Below are positions 17,001 through 25,244 of a stretch of 64,000 nt of DNA, in pieces. The notes under the pieces were generated by a model that was given only the letters and a program-made list of their open reading frames with translations, was not told the DNA's origin and ran no database searches. The first letter of the stretch is position 1, and each line of letters starts with the position of its first letter. Origin of the DNA: JASHUC01 sp035523875. Its GTDB lineage: Bacteria; Pseudomonadota; Gammaproteobacteria; Steroidobacterales; Steroidobacteraceae. Position numbers and translations under genes: made by a program. The DNA is taken from contig DATKPY010000035.1 in the NCBI GenBank assembly GCA_035523875.1, forward strand, positions 26,022-90,021, written 5' to 3'.

Positions 17001-17621
17001 TCACGGTCCGGCGAGCCGGGCCGCGAACGCGGCGATCGCGGTCAACTGGGCACCGTTGCCCGAGAAGTGCTCCGCGACGCTGTCGGGCAGGTGCGTCTCG
17101 ATCGCGATGCGCCGTGCGCTCGCGAGACATCGGAGCGCCGGCTGCGGAAGATGGAAGTAGCGCGCACGGCCCGTCGGGACGACGCTCTGGTACGGTGGGC
17201 CGGAAGCCTCCAGCCCGCTCGGCACGCGCTCCGCGGAGGGGAGTGCGAGCAGGTGACCGTCGCACTGCACCTCCACGGCGATCGGAATGCCGTTGTCCTC
17301 CGGAACGGAGACCCACAGGTACAGGTCGCGGTGTCCCATCTGATCGGTATCGAACGGGCCCAAGAAGGCGTACGGGTCGCGCAAGGGCCCGCGGTTGCGC
17401 TCCGTGATGAGCTCGATCGGACGGCTGAGCGCAATGATCGTCACACCGGTGCGTGTATCGAGCCGCTCCGCGACCTGGGGCGGGGCGACTGCGCACGCCG
17501 CGAGGAGGAGCGCGGCGAGCGCCACGGCCGCGGCGTGCCCGCCGCCGCCCCCGCCCCCGCTCCGGCACACCTGCGCCCGGGAGACGCTCGGTTGTGATGG
17601 GTTCCACATGCTTCGAGCCAT
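17001..17621 (-). CDS. Hypothetical lipoprotein with poly-glycine tract
   Basis: The function is not recognised. The 206-residue product has an eight-glycine run (about residues 22-29), a hydrophobic segment and a lipobox LLAAC, so it is probably an envelope lipoprotein of about 165 mature residues. No catalytic motif is seen. ATG 17609 is an alternative start, four codons in. It lies between two cell-wall genes, convergent with mltD and divergent from the L,D-transpeptidase, which hints at an envelope role only by position. Confidence 0.65.
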   Translation of the reverse strand: MARSMWNPSQPSVSRAQVCRSGGGGGGGHAAAVALAALLLAACAVAPPQVAERLDTRTGVTIIALSRPIELITERNRGPLRDPYAFLGPFDTDQMGHRDLYLWVSVPEDNGIPIAVEVQCDGHLLALPSAERVPSGLEASGPPYQSVVPTGRARYFHLPQPALRCLASARRIAIETHLPDSVAEHFSGNGAQLTAIAAFAARLAGP

Positions 17622-17631
17622 GACCCGCCTC

Positions 17632-17637
17632 TATAAT
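17632..17637 (+). promoter_or_regulatory. -10 element for the L,D-transpeptidase gene
   Basis: A perfect TATAAT in otherwise GC-rich sequence; no clear -35 is present at 17 bases. Transcription from here would start near 17644, which favours ATG 17697 as the translation start and makes GTG 17646 nearly leaderless. Confidence 0.45.
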
Positions 17638-17696
17638 CCCTCGAGGTGACGGTTTTCAACGGTCGACGCACTTTCATGAGCCTCCTCTGGAGCGCA

Positions 17697-18305
17697 ATGC
17701 GGGGATCGGCACGCCGTGGGCGCTGCCGCTCGCTCGCCTGTGCCGTCGCACTCGCCGCTGCGAGCGCCGCGGGGCTCGCAGCCGCGCACGAGGCACCGCT
17801 CGCGGGCGCCGAGCGTGTCTCCATCCGCACCGCGAATCCACTCGGGCAGCCCGCGACGCGCGCGCCGCTCGGGACGCTCCCGCTCGCCGACCACATCGTG
17901 GTGCGCAAATCGGAGCGCCGCCTGTACCTCATGCGCGGCGACACCGTGCTGCGGTCCTACCGGATCGCGCTCGGCCTCAACCCGATCGGCCAGAAGGAGC
18001 GTTCGGGCGATTTCCGCACGCCGGAGGGCCGGTACTTCCTCACGCGCCGCAATCCGCGCAGCGATTACTTCCTTTCCATCCAGGTCTCCTACCCGAATGA
18101 GTCCGATCTCGCGCGCGCGCGGCGCCATCACTGGGATGCGGGCGGCTCGATCATGATCCACGGCCTGCCGAATGACTTGCGACGTGAGCCGGAGTACTAC
18201 GAGCGCACCGACTGGACCGACGGCTGTATCGCGGTCTCGGACTCCGACATGCTCGAGATCTGGCTCATGACCTCGGACCGCACGCCCATCGACATTCTGC
18301 CGTGA
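17697..18305 (+). CDS. L,D-transpeptidase (YkuD domain)
   Basis: Periplasmic enzyme that cross-links peptidoglycan stems or attaches proteins to them. The 202-residue product from this start has an Arg-rich n-region and a hydrophobic core (about 13-30), a clean signal peptide. The YkuD domain shows IMIHGLP and, at Cys177, TDGCIAVSD, the catalytic His/Cys signature. The nearest homologues are the short single-domain type. ATG 17697 is preferred because TGGAG lies a few bases upstream; GTG 17646 and ATG 17676 are possible. The stop overlaps the open frame of ppnN. Confidence 0.85.
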   Translation: MRGSARRGRCRSLACAVALAAASAAGLAAAHEAPLAGAERVSIRTANPLGQPATRAPLGTLPLADHIVVRKSERRLYLMRGDTVLRSYRIALGLNPIGQKERSGDFRTPEGRYFLTRRNPRSDYFLSIQVSYPNESDLARARRHHWDAGGSIMIHGLPNDLRREPEYYERTDWTDGCIAVSDSDMLEIWLMTSDRTPIDILP

Positions 18306-18358
18306 CGTTGCCCCCACGGCGGGATGCCCGGGGCCCCGGGGCGCCGTCAGGGACCTCC

Positions 18359-19756
18359 ATGGAAAGCAGCATCGTCATCCCGGAGTTCGTCGATGCCCGC
18401 GTCGGTCCGCGGGGCAGCCTCGAGAATCTCTCCCAGTCCGAGATCACCAAGCTCCTCGACTCGAGCCAGGGCGGGCTCTACCCCCTGTTCCGCAAGTGCG
18501 CGCTCGCGGTGCTCAACACGGGCGCCGACACCGACAACGCGAAGGAGATCTTCGACCGTTACAGCGACTTCGACATCGAGGTGGTGCGCCACGCGTGGGG
18601 CATCAAGCTCGAGATTCGCAACGCCCCGGCCACCGCCTTCGTCGACGGGGAGATGATCCGCGGGATCAAGGAGCACTTATTCGCGGTGCTGCGCGATGTG
18701 GTGTACACCGCCAACGAGATCATCGACAGCGGCCGGTTCGATCTCGCGAGCCCCACCTCGATCACCAATGCGATCTTCCACATCGTGCGCAACGCCCGGG
18801 TGCTCGACTTCAAGGCGCGTCCGAACCTGGTCGTCGGCTGGGGCGGCCACTCGATCGGAGAGGCGGAATACCAGTACTCGAAGAAGGTCGGCTACGAGCT
18901 CGGGCTGCGCGGGCTCGATGTCTGCACCGGCTGCGGCCCGGGGGCGATGAAGGGCCCGATGAAGGGCGCGACGATCGGCCACGCCAAGCAACGGATCGCC
19001 TCGGGCCGCTACATCGGGCTCAGCGAGCCCGGGATCATCGCCGCCGAGCCGCCGAACCCGATCGTGAATCAGCTCGTGATCATGCCGGACATCGAGAAGC
19101 GCCTGGAGGCGTTCGTACGGCTCGCCCACGGCATCGTCGTCTTCCCGGGCGGGGCGGGCACGGCCGAGGAGATCCTCTATCTCGTCGGCATCCTGCTCGA
19201 TCCGGCCAATCGCGACCAGCCCTTCCCCGTGGTGCTGACCGGACCGCGCGCGAGCGCCGCGTACTTCGAGCAGATCGCGCGCTTCGTCGGCGGCACGCTC
19301 GGGCGCGAGGCCATGAGGCGCTTCGAGATCATCCTCGACGATCCTGCGGCAGTGGCGCGCCACATGGTGCGGGGGCTCGAGGCGGTGCGCGAGTTCCGCA
19401 GAACGCGCAGCGACTCGTACAACTTCAACTGGCTGCTCACCGTGGGGCCCGAACTGCAGCGGCATTTCCAGGTAAGCCACGAATCGATGCGCGCGCTCGC
19501 GCTCGACCCCACGCTCCCCCCGCACGTGCTCGCCGCGAATCTCCGCCGCGCGTTCTCAGGAATCGTCACCGGCAACGTCAAGGAGTCCGGCATCCACGCG
19601 ATCGAGCGTCACGGGCCCTACGAGCTCACCGGGGAGCCCGAGATCATGCGGCTGCTCGATGAGCTACTGAGCGCTTTCGTCGAGCAGCAACGCATGCGAC
19701 TGCCCGGTGCGCTTTATCGCCCCTGCTATCGCATCGTCGAGCGGCGCACGGCGTGA
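18359..19756 (+). CDS. ppnN: Pyrimidine/purine nucleotide 5'-monophosphate nucleosidase
   Basis: Hydrolyses nucleoside monophosphates to base and ribose 5-phosphate; in E. coli PpnN (YgdH) is controlled by (p)ppGpp. The 465-residue protein has an N-terminal YgdH-type domain (FRKCALAVLNTG, EIRNAPATAFVDG), a LOG-type lysine-decarboxylase-like fold with the FPGGAGTAEE motif, and a C-terminal YgdH extension. Its length is close to the E. coli enzyme (454). ATG 18359 (MESSIV) matches the family N-terminus; the frame opens at GTG 18302, overlapping the upstream stop, which suggests the two genes are co-transcribed. Confidence 0.92.
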   Translation: MESSIVIPEFVDARVGPRGSLENLSQSEITKLLDSSQGGLYPLFRKCALAVLNTGADTDNAKEIFDRYSDFDIEVVRHAWGIKLEIRNAPATAFVDGEMIRGIKEHLFAVLRDVVYTANEIIDSGRFDLASPTSITNAIFHIVRNARVLDFKARPNLVVGWGGHSIGEAEYQYSKKVGYELGLRGLDVCTGCGPGAMKGPMKGATIGHAKQRIASGRYIGLSEPGIIAAEPPNPIVNQLVIMPDIEKRLEAFVRLAHGIVVFPGGAGTAEEILYLVGILLDPANRDQPFPVVLTGPRASAAYFEQIARFVGGTLGREAMRRFEIILDDPAAVARHMVRGLEAVREFRRTRSDSYNFNWLLTVGPELQRHFQVSHESMRALALDPTLPPHVLAANLRRAFSGIVTGNVKESGIHAIERHGPYELTGEPEIMRLLDELLSAFVEQQRMRLPGALYRPCYRIVERRTA

Positions 19757-19889
19757 GCGGGTGACATAAGCCGCTTGCCTCGGTGATTACGAGTCGCGCG
19801 TGCGTGCCAGCGGGATTTCCGTGTGACCCAGTTCCTGTCGTCCGGTGCGTCCGAGTCCGTACGCTGCCGGCAATCATTCAGGAGTCGTC

Positions 19890-20123
19890 ATGAGCTCATC
19901 CGACAGGACGCGAGGAGGCCCGCTACCAGCGCGACACGACGCGGCAGCGGTGCCGACGCCGTCGTCGCCCGGCTCACCGGATCCCGACGGGAACTGGCTC
20001 GACCGCATGCAGCGCGCCCGCGCGCGGCACGCGACGATTACCCGAAACCTGCATACCTGGTCGAACTACAAGAGCTGGGCGGAACAGGTCAAGGATTCCT
20101 GGGAGAGCGAGCCGAAGAAGTAG
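19890..20123 (+). CDS. Small hypothetical protein
   Basis: Not recognised. A 77-residue soluble protein with a low-complexity Ser/Pro/Ala N-terminal half and a charged C-terminal half (about residues 35-77) rich in Trp, Arg and Lys. ATG 19890 has AGGAG 5 bases upstream, a strong site that supports a real gene. It converges on the ParA-family gene 6 bases away. Confidence 0.6.
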   Translation: MSSSDRTRGGPLPARHDAAAVPTPSSPGSPDPDGNWLDRMQRARARHATITRNLHTWSNYKSWAEQVKDSWESEPKK

Positions 20124-20129
20124 CGCCGC

Positions 20130-20852
20130 TCAACCGGTCGCGGTCACCGGAGCGGGCGCGGGATTGGGCGGGGCGCGGGGCACGCTCGGCTCCGCGAGCC
20201 ACGCGATGAGCGGCTCCCACTGCGCCACGTCTTCCCGCACGATATAGCTCTTCATCTCGTGCACGCCGAGCCCGAGCTCGGCCGAGCGCACGTAATTCTG
20301 CGAATCCCGTATGGTCGCCACGATCGGTACGCCGAGCGTGCCCAGGAAGCGCGTGAGCGACTGGTAGATGAGCGTGTTGCGGCGGACGCGGTTTGCGACG
20401 ACGCCGAGGCGGTTGTCCTCGCGGCGGATCTTGGCGACGAGCAGCAGATCGCGAATGCAGCGCGAGCAGGCGTGGATGTCGATGTCCGAAGGCAGCACGG
20501 GCACGAGGATCTTGTCGGCGGTGCGAGTGAGGTCGGGCATCTCGTGCGCATCGATCGCGGCCGGGGTATCCACGATCACGTGCGTCGTGCCCTCGGGCGT
20601 GCGCAGCTGAAAGGCGCGCGTGGTGCGCGTATCGCGCTCGAAGGCTGCGATCGCATAGACCCAGGGCTGGGTCGGGTGGCGCTTCTTCACCCAGCGTAGC
20701 GAGGAGCCCTGAGGGTCATAATCCAGGAGGACCGGCATCTGCTGGCGAGAGGCAAAGTAGCTCGCCAGATTGATTGCGATGGTCGTCTTCCCGGAGCCCC
20801 CCTTGGGGTTGAGGACGACGATGCGCTGCATGGACAGGTTCTCGGTGCGCAC
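20130..20852 (-). CDS. ParA/MinD-family ATPase, orphan
   Basis: A cytoplasmic Walker-type ATPase of 240 residues with the deviant Walker A motif KGGSGKTT and a DYDPQGS switch-like motif. Such proteins position chromosomes, plasmids, chemoreceptor or pilus complexes by a dynamic gradient. No parB or parS-like partner is nearby, so it is not a standard chromosome-partition pair. GTG 20852 opens the frame; ATG 20831 gives the usual short lead into the Walker A and is equally likely. The C-terminus is Pro/Ala-rich. Confidence 0.85.
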   Translation of the reverse strand: MRTENLSMQRIVVLNPKGGSGKTTIAINLASYFASRQQMPVLLDYDPQGSSLRWVKKRHPTQPWVYAIAAFERDTRTTRAFQLRTPEGTTHVIVDTPAAIDAHEMPDLTRTADKILVPVLPSDIDIHACSRCIRDLLLVAKIRREDNRLGVVANRVRRNTLIYQSLTRFLGTLGVPIVATIRDSQNYVRSAELGLGVHEMKSYIVREDVAQWEPLIAWLAEPSVPRAPPNPAPAPVTATG

Positions 20853-20963
20853 CAGTCATTAAGACTACTCGCGACTCCGCGAGCGCTGCAAGCGCACGCC
20901 CGCCCCGTCGGATCGAGAACTCGAGCACACCGAGTGTCATGATCGATCCCTAGAGTAGCTCGC

Positions 20964-21140
20964 GTGGAACGCTTGCTGCTCCTGTGGGACGAAGTCGATG
21001 ACGTGCTGGCGGTGTGCCGCCACGTCGCGGCGATAACGGCCGAGGAAGTCGCCGGGATCGCAGGCCCGCTCGCTGCGACCCTCGCGGCGCTCGCGGCCGG
21101 CGGCCTCGCGGCCTCCGTGCTCGCTCCCTGGTCGCTCTGA
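20964..21140 (+). CDS. Small hydrophobic protein, likely one membrane helix
   Basis: A 58-residue frame starting GTG, with an amphipathic acidic start (VERLLLLWDEVDDV) and an Ala/Leu/Gly-rich stretch (about residues 31-54) long enough for one membrane helix, ending APWSL. It fits between the parA-like gene and the htpG promoter, and composition looks like a protein rather than chance. The ribosome binding site is weak. Function is unknown. Confidence 0.5.
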   Translation: MERLLLLWDEVDDVLAVCRHVAAITAEEVAGIAGPLAATLAALAAGGLAASVLAPWSL

Positions 21141-21214
21141 CCTTCCTACCGCGCTCTTGACCGCGCTCCGCCCCCGCGGCGGAGGTGCCGGGCCTCGCCT
21201 GGCGCTTCGCGGCG

Positions 21215-21243
21215 CTTGAAAAACCCCCGCGCCCGCCCCACAT
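21215..21243 (+). promoter_or_regulatory. Sigma-32 heat-shock promoter of htpG
   Basis: CTTGAAA (21215-21221), a 14-base spacer and CCCCACAT (21236-21243) match the RpoH consensus (CTTGAAA, 11-16 bases, CCCCATNT) with one mismatch. The htpG start is about 39 bases downstream. Confidence 0.88.
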
Positions 21244-21281
21244 GGCACGCTCGCGAGCGAGAGATTCCTCGAGGAGCGAGC

Positions 21282-23204
21282 ATGTCGGCACAAAAAGAGA
21301 CCCTCGGCTTCCAGGCCGAAGTCCGTCAGCTGCTCAAGCTGATGATCCACTCCCTCTACAGCCATCCGGAGATCTTCCTGCGCGAGCTCATCTCGAACGC
21401 ATCGGATGCGAACGACCGGCTGCGCTTCCAGGCGATCGCCGAGCCGGCGCTCCTCGCGCAGAGCCCCGAGCTCGGCATCTGGGTGGACGGCGACCCGGAT
21501 GCGCGTGCGCTCACCGTGCGCGACAACGGCATCGGCATGACCCGCGACGAGGCGGTCGCGCATTTGGGCACGATCGCGAAGTCGGGTACGGCCGAGTTCT
21601 TCCGCTCCCTCTCCGGTGATCAGCAGAAGGACTCTCAGCTCATCGGACAGTTCGGCGTCGGTTTTTACTCCGCGTTCATCGTCGCTGACCGCGTCGAGGT
21701 GTTCACGCGCAAGGCGGGCCGACCTCCCGAGGAGGGCGTGCGCTGGGAGTCGAGCGCGGACGGGGAGTTCACCGTCGAGACGGTGACGCGCGAGGAGCGC
21801 GGCACCAGCATCGTCCTGCACCTGAAGGAGGATGCGAAGGAGTTCGCCGACCCGTACCGGCTGCGCACCCTGATTCAGCGCTACTCCGATCACCTGAGCT
21901 TCCCCGTGATGATGCGCAAGCCGACCGCGAAGGACGCGAAGGCCCCGGGGGAGTACGAGCCGGTGAATCAGGCGAAGGCGCTGTGGACCCGACCGCGCGC
22001 GGAGATCAAGGACGAGGAGTACCGGGAGTTCTACCAGCACATCGCGCACGACCTCACCGAGCCGCTCGCCTGGAGCCACAACCGGGTGGAGGGCAAGCGC
22101 GAGTACACCAGTCTGCTCTACGTCCCCGCCCGCGCGCCGTTCGATCTATGGCAGCGCGATGCGGCGCGGGGACTGAAGCTCTATGTCAAGCGCGTCTTCA
22201 TCATGGACGACGCGGCGCAGTTCCTGCCGCTCTACCTGCGCTTCGTGAAAGGGGTGGTCGACTCGAGCGATCTGCCCCTCAACGTCTCCCGCGAGCTCCT
22301 GCAGCAGGATGCAGAGGTCGAGGCCATCCGCGGCGGGCTCGCGCGGCGCGTGCTCGATATGCTCACGCGACTCGCGAGCGAGGAGCCCGACAAGTACCGC
22401 ACCTTCTGGCACGAGTTCGGCGCGGTGCTCAAGGAGGGCCTCGGCGAGGATCCGGTGAACCGCGACAAGATCCTGCCGCTCATGCGCTTCGCGAGCACCG
22501 CCGAGGCGGACAATGAGCCGCGAGTCTCCCTCAAGCAGTATCTCGAGCGAATGAAGGCGGGCCAGGAGCGGATCTATTACCTCATCGCCGACAAGCTCGA
22601 CGCTGCGCGCGCGAGCCCGTACATCGAGCGGCTCACCGAGCGCGGTGTGGAGGTGCTGCTGCTCGCCGACCGTGTCGATGAATGGGTGATGCGACAGGTC
22701 GAGGCGTTCGAGGGCAAGCGCTTCAAGGATGCCTCACGCGGGGATCTCGAGCTCGGAAGTCTCGAGAGCGATGCGGAGCGCAAGCGCGCCGAGGAGGAGC
22801 TCAAGGAGAGCAAGGCGCTCCTCAAGCGGGTGAAGGACGCACTCGGGGAGCGCGTGAGCGAGGCGCGCGTGGGAACGCGCCTGAAGGACTCCCCTGCGTG
22901 CCTCGTGCTCGGCGAACACGACTTGGGTTCGGCCATGCGGCGCATTCTCGAGGCCTCGGGGCAGGCGGCTCCCGCCCCGAAGCCGGTCATCGAGCTCAAC
23001 GTGGGCCATCCGATCGCGCGTTACCTCGAGGGGGTGCACGATCGGACCGAGTTCGACGAGCTCGCGCTCCTTCTCTACGATCAGGCGGCGCTCGCCGAGG
23101 GCGGGCAGCTCGGTAATCCGGCGGAGTACGTGCGGCGGCTCAATCGATTGCTGGTGCGCTTGGCGGGCGCGTCCGCGAGCCCGCAGGAGCCGTCCGGCGG
23201 CTGA
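21282..23204 (+). CDS. htpG: Molecular chaperone HtpG (Hsp90)
   Basis: ATP-dependent cytosolic chaperone, homodimeric. The 640-residue protein has the N-terminal GHKL ATPase domain (ELISNASDA, DNGIGM, GQFGVGFYSAF), the middle domain and the C-terminal dimerisation domain, with the normal length for proteobacteria. ATG 21282 has GAGGAG 6 bases upstream. The open frame back to 21216 overlaps the sigma-32 promoter and is not used. Expression is expected to rise on heat shock. Confidence 0.97.
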   Translation: MSAQKETLGFQAEVRQLLKLMIHSLYSHPEIFLRELISNASDANDRLRFQAIAEPALLAQSPELGIWVDGDPDARALTVRDNGIGMTRDEAVAHLGTIAKSGTAEFFRSLSGDQQKDSQLIGQFGVGFYSAFIVADRVEVFTRKAGRPPEEGVRWESSADGEFTVETVTREERGTSIVLHLKEDAKEFADPYRLRTLIQRYSDHLSFPVMMRKPTAKDAKAPGEYEPVNQAKALWTRPRAEIKDEEYREFYQHIAHDLTEPLAWSHNRVEGKREYTSLLYVPARAPFDLWQRDAARGLKLYVKRVFIMDDAAQFLPLYLRFVKGVVDSSDLPLNVSRELLQQDAEVEAIRGGLARRVLDMLTRLASEEPDKYRTFWHEFGAVLKEGLGEDPVNRDKILPLMRFASTAEADNEPRVSLKQYLERMKAGQERIYYLIADKLDAARASPYIERLTERGVEVLLLADRVDEWVMRQVEAFEGKRFKDASRGDLELGSLESDAERKRAEEELKESKALLKRVKDALGERVSEARVGTRLKDSPACLVLGEHDLGSAMRRILEASGQAAPAPKPVIELNVGHPIARYLEGVHDRTEFDELALLLYDQAALAEGGQLGNPAEYVRRLNRLLVRLAGASASPQEPSGG

Positions 23205-23221
23205 GCGAGGAGCTGGGCGCC

Positions 23222-23872
23222 ATGCGCCGGATACCGCGGCAGGAGAGAACGACGATTCCGGGTTGCGCAGGCGGGCTCGAGACGCTCGTCGAGGAGCCGG
23301 CCGGGGAGTCGACCGATGAGCCGAGGCTGTTCGGCGTCGTCTGCCATCCGCATCCGCTGTTCGGCGGCACGCTCGAGAACAAGGTGGTGCACACGCTTGC
23401 GCGTGGCCTGCATGAGCTCGGTCTGCCGACGCTGCGGTTCAACTTCCGCGGTGTCGGGGCAAGCGCGGGCAGTTTCGCCGATGGCATCGGCGAGACCGAG
23501 GACGCGCTCGCCGTGGTCGCCTGGGGGCGCGCGCGCTGGCCGGGCGCGGAGCCGTGGCTGCTCGGATTCTCCTTCGGCGGCGCGGTGGCGATCCGGGCGG
23601 CGGCGTCCGCCCCGGCGCGGTGCCTGGTGACCGTCGCGCCTGCGGTGGAGCGTGTTGCAACGGCCGCCGCGATGCCGACCTGCCCGTGGCTCGTCATCCA
23701 GGGCGACGCCGATGAGGTGATCGCGCCGCGCTCGGTGCTCGAATGGGTGGCGCGCCACGCTCCCGACGCAGTCGTGCGCGTGCTCGCCGGTGCGGGTCAT
23801 TACTTTCACGGACGCCTGCCGGAGCTGCGGGAGGCGGTGGTCGGTTTCGCGCGGGAGCTCGGCGAGCCGTAG
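23222..23872 (+). CDS. Alpha/beta hydrolase, COG2945-like
   Basis: A 216-residue cytoplasmic serine hydrolase. HPHPLFGGT near the N-terminus forms the oxyanion region of this small family, GFSFGG is the nucleophile elbow, and an Asp (GDADEV) and His (GAGHYF) complete the triad. The substrate is unknown; homologues are annotated as dienelactone-hydrolase-like or KTPR-like. It starts 18 bases after htpG and may share its transcript; a bidirectional terminator follows. Confidence 0.82.
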   Translation: MRRIPRQERTTIPGCAGGLETLVEEPAGESTDEPRLFGVVCHPHPLFGGTLENKVVHTLARGLHELGLPTLRFNFRGVGASAGSFADGIGETEDALAVVAWGRARWPGAEPWLLGFSFGGAVAIRAAASAPARCLVTVAPAVERVATAAAMPTCPWLVIQGDADEVIAPRSVLEWVARHAPDAVVRVLAGAGHYFHGRLPELREAVVGFARELGEP

Positions 23873-23888
23873 CGCGCGGGCAAAACAA

Positions 23889-23914
23889 AAGCCCGAACTT
23901 GCGCTCGGGCTTTG
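23889..23914. terminator. Bidirectional terminator between the hydrolase and HU genes
   Basis: GCCCGA and TCGGGC form a stem around an 8-base loop. The plus strand has TTT after it and the minus strand has TTTTGTTTTG, so it can end both convergent transcripts, better on the HU side. Confidence 0.75.
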
Positions 23915-24026
23915 CCGAAAATCCTCGGGCTGAATAGGGGCGCTACGACCTCTCGTGCGCTTCTTCCTCGACCGCGCGCGCCCGCCATGGTCGCGCAGCG
24001 GCCCGAAGTCGCGCCCCGCGGACCGA

Positions 24027-24341
24027 TTACTGGTTGACCATGCCCTTCAGGCTCTTGAGCGGCATCACGCGCACCTTCTTGCTGGCGGGCTTCGCCTTGA
24101 ACATCATCTTCTCGCCGGTGAACGGATTGATGCCCTCGCGCGCCTTCGTGGCGGGCTTCTTGACGACCTTCATCTTCAGGAGGCCCGGCATCGTGAAGAG
24201 ACCGTTGCCGCGCAGGCTCTTCTTGATCACACCGTTCAGAGAATCGAAGACCCCACCGATCTGCTTGCGCGAGAGCCCGGTATCCTTCGAAACCTGAGTC
24301 AGAATCTCCGACTTGGTCGGTGCGCCACCCTTTTTCGCCAT
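24027..24341 (-). CDS. HU-family histone-like DNA-binding protein
   Basis: A 104-residue nucleoid protein of the IHF/HU fold. N-terminal helices (TKSEILTQVSKDTGL, KQIGGVFDSLNGV) are followed by a beta arm with GINPFTGEKM. It is longer than classical HU (about 90) with a basic C-terminal tail, like the extra HU paralogues common in Xanthomonadales-type genomes. ATG 24341 has GAGGAG 10 bases upstream. It stands alone, between two terminator or promoter regions. Confidence 0.92.
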   Translation of the reverse strand: MAKKGGAPTKSEILTQVSKDTGLSRKQIGGVFDSLNGVIKKSLRGNGLFTMPGLLKMKVVKKPATKAREGINPFTGEKMMFKAKPASKKVRVMPLKSLKGMVNQ

Positions 24342-24643
24342 GTTTAATTACTCCTCGAGTGTTTCGCTGTCGTGAGTCGAGCGCAGCAGTCGCCGCGCAG
24401 TACGAATCGCCGCGGAAAATAGCACATGGGCGTGCATTAGCAAGCGATTTCTCGCCTGCGCGACCGGCCCAAATGCCTTTTTTTCCAGCGTTTGCGCGCC
24501 GCGGCGCGCGAGCCGGCGAGCGTGGGGCGCTCACGCGCGCGCGATCTCGCGACGCATCGCGCGCGCGAGGGCGGAACGCACAAGCGGGGCAGTACGTCCG
24601 CAGCGCGCACGCGCGATCGCGGCGGGGGTGTCGCGGCCCCCCG
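24342..24643. other. Intergenic region upstream of the HU gene
   Basis: About 300 bases holding the HU promoter near 24416-24443 and, beyond it, GC-rich sequence with CG-alternating runs and one run of seven T. No gene or clear terminator for yggT was found. Confidence 0.5.
24416..24443 (-). promoter_or_regulatory. Likely sigma-70 promoter of the HU gene
   Basis: On the minus strand TTGCTA and TATTTT are 16 bases apart, each matching 4 of 6 consensus bases, about 70 bases upstream of the start codon. Confidence 0.45.
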
Positions 24644-25171
24644 TCACCGCAGCAGAACGAGCAGCGCTTGGATCGCGATACCAAGCCACAGCGGCGAGAG
24701 ATCGAGCCCGCCGATCGATGGGATGAGGCGGCGCACCGGCCGCAGCACCGGCTCGCACAGGCTCGTGAGGAGGGACTGAGCGGGCGAGTACCCGCCCGGG
24801 GCGATGAACGAGAGCAGCGCGTAGATGAAGATTGCGTAGAAGTACGTCCAGAGCGTGGTGCGCACGATCTCGATCGCGGCCTCACGGACCCAGACGACGA
24901 GCGTCGGGGTCTCATCGCCATGCAGCTCGAAGAGAATCCACACCTCGATCATGGCGACGATCACGACCGAGACGACCGACGCCGTGTCGATCCTGCCCAC
25001 CGGGGGCAGGATGCGCCGCAGCGGCATCACGAGCGGGTTGGTGAAGCGCACCACGGCCTGACTGAACGGGTTGCGGAAGTCCGCGCGCGACCACTGCAGG
25101 AACAGACGCAGCAGCACGACGAAGAGCGCGAGGCTGAGCAGTGTCTCGACGACGAATATGAGCGCGTTCAC
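24644..25171 (-). CDS. yggT: YggT family membrane protein
   Basis: A 175-residue inner-membrane protein with two YGGT units, each with a pair of hydrophobic segments and the motif FxNP or CEPVLRPVRRLIP. The biochemical role is not established; family members are linked to osmotic or envelope homeostasis. GTG 25171 is the best start because it places the first membrane helix at the N-terminus. It is the last gene of yggS-proC-yggT, 73 bases after proC. Confidence 0.88.
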   Translation of the reverse strand: MNALIFVVETLLSLALFVVLLRLFLQWSRADFRNPFSQAVVRFTNPLVMPLRRILPPVGRIDTASVVSVVIVAMIEVWILFELHGDETPTLVVWVREAAIEIVRTTLWTYFYAIFIYALLSFIAPGGYSPAQSLLTSLCEPVLRPVRRLIPSIGGLDLSPLWLGIAIQALLVLLR

Positions 25172-25244
25172 GCGCTGCCCCCGGCGGCCATCGCGCAGCA
25201 GCGCCCGGCGGCTCCGGGCACCGCGGGCCGCGCGCGCGCGTCGC

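Noticed and set aside
20937..22079. 380-codon minus-strand frame opposite htpG
   Set aside because: Antisense shadow of a highly conserved gene; composition is Arg/Leu/Val-rich without motifs.
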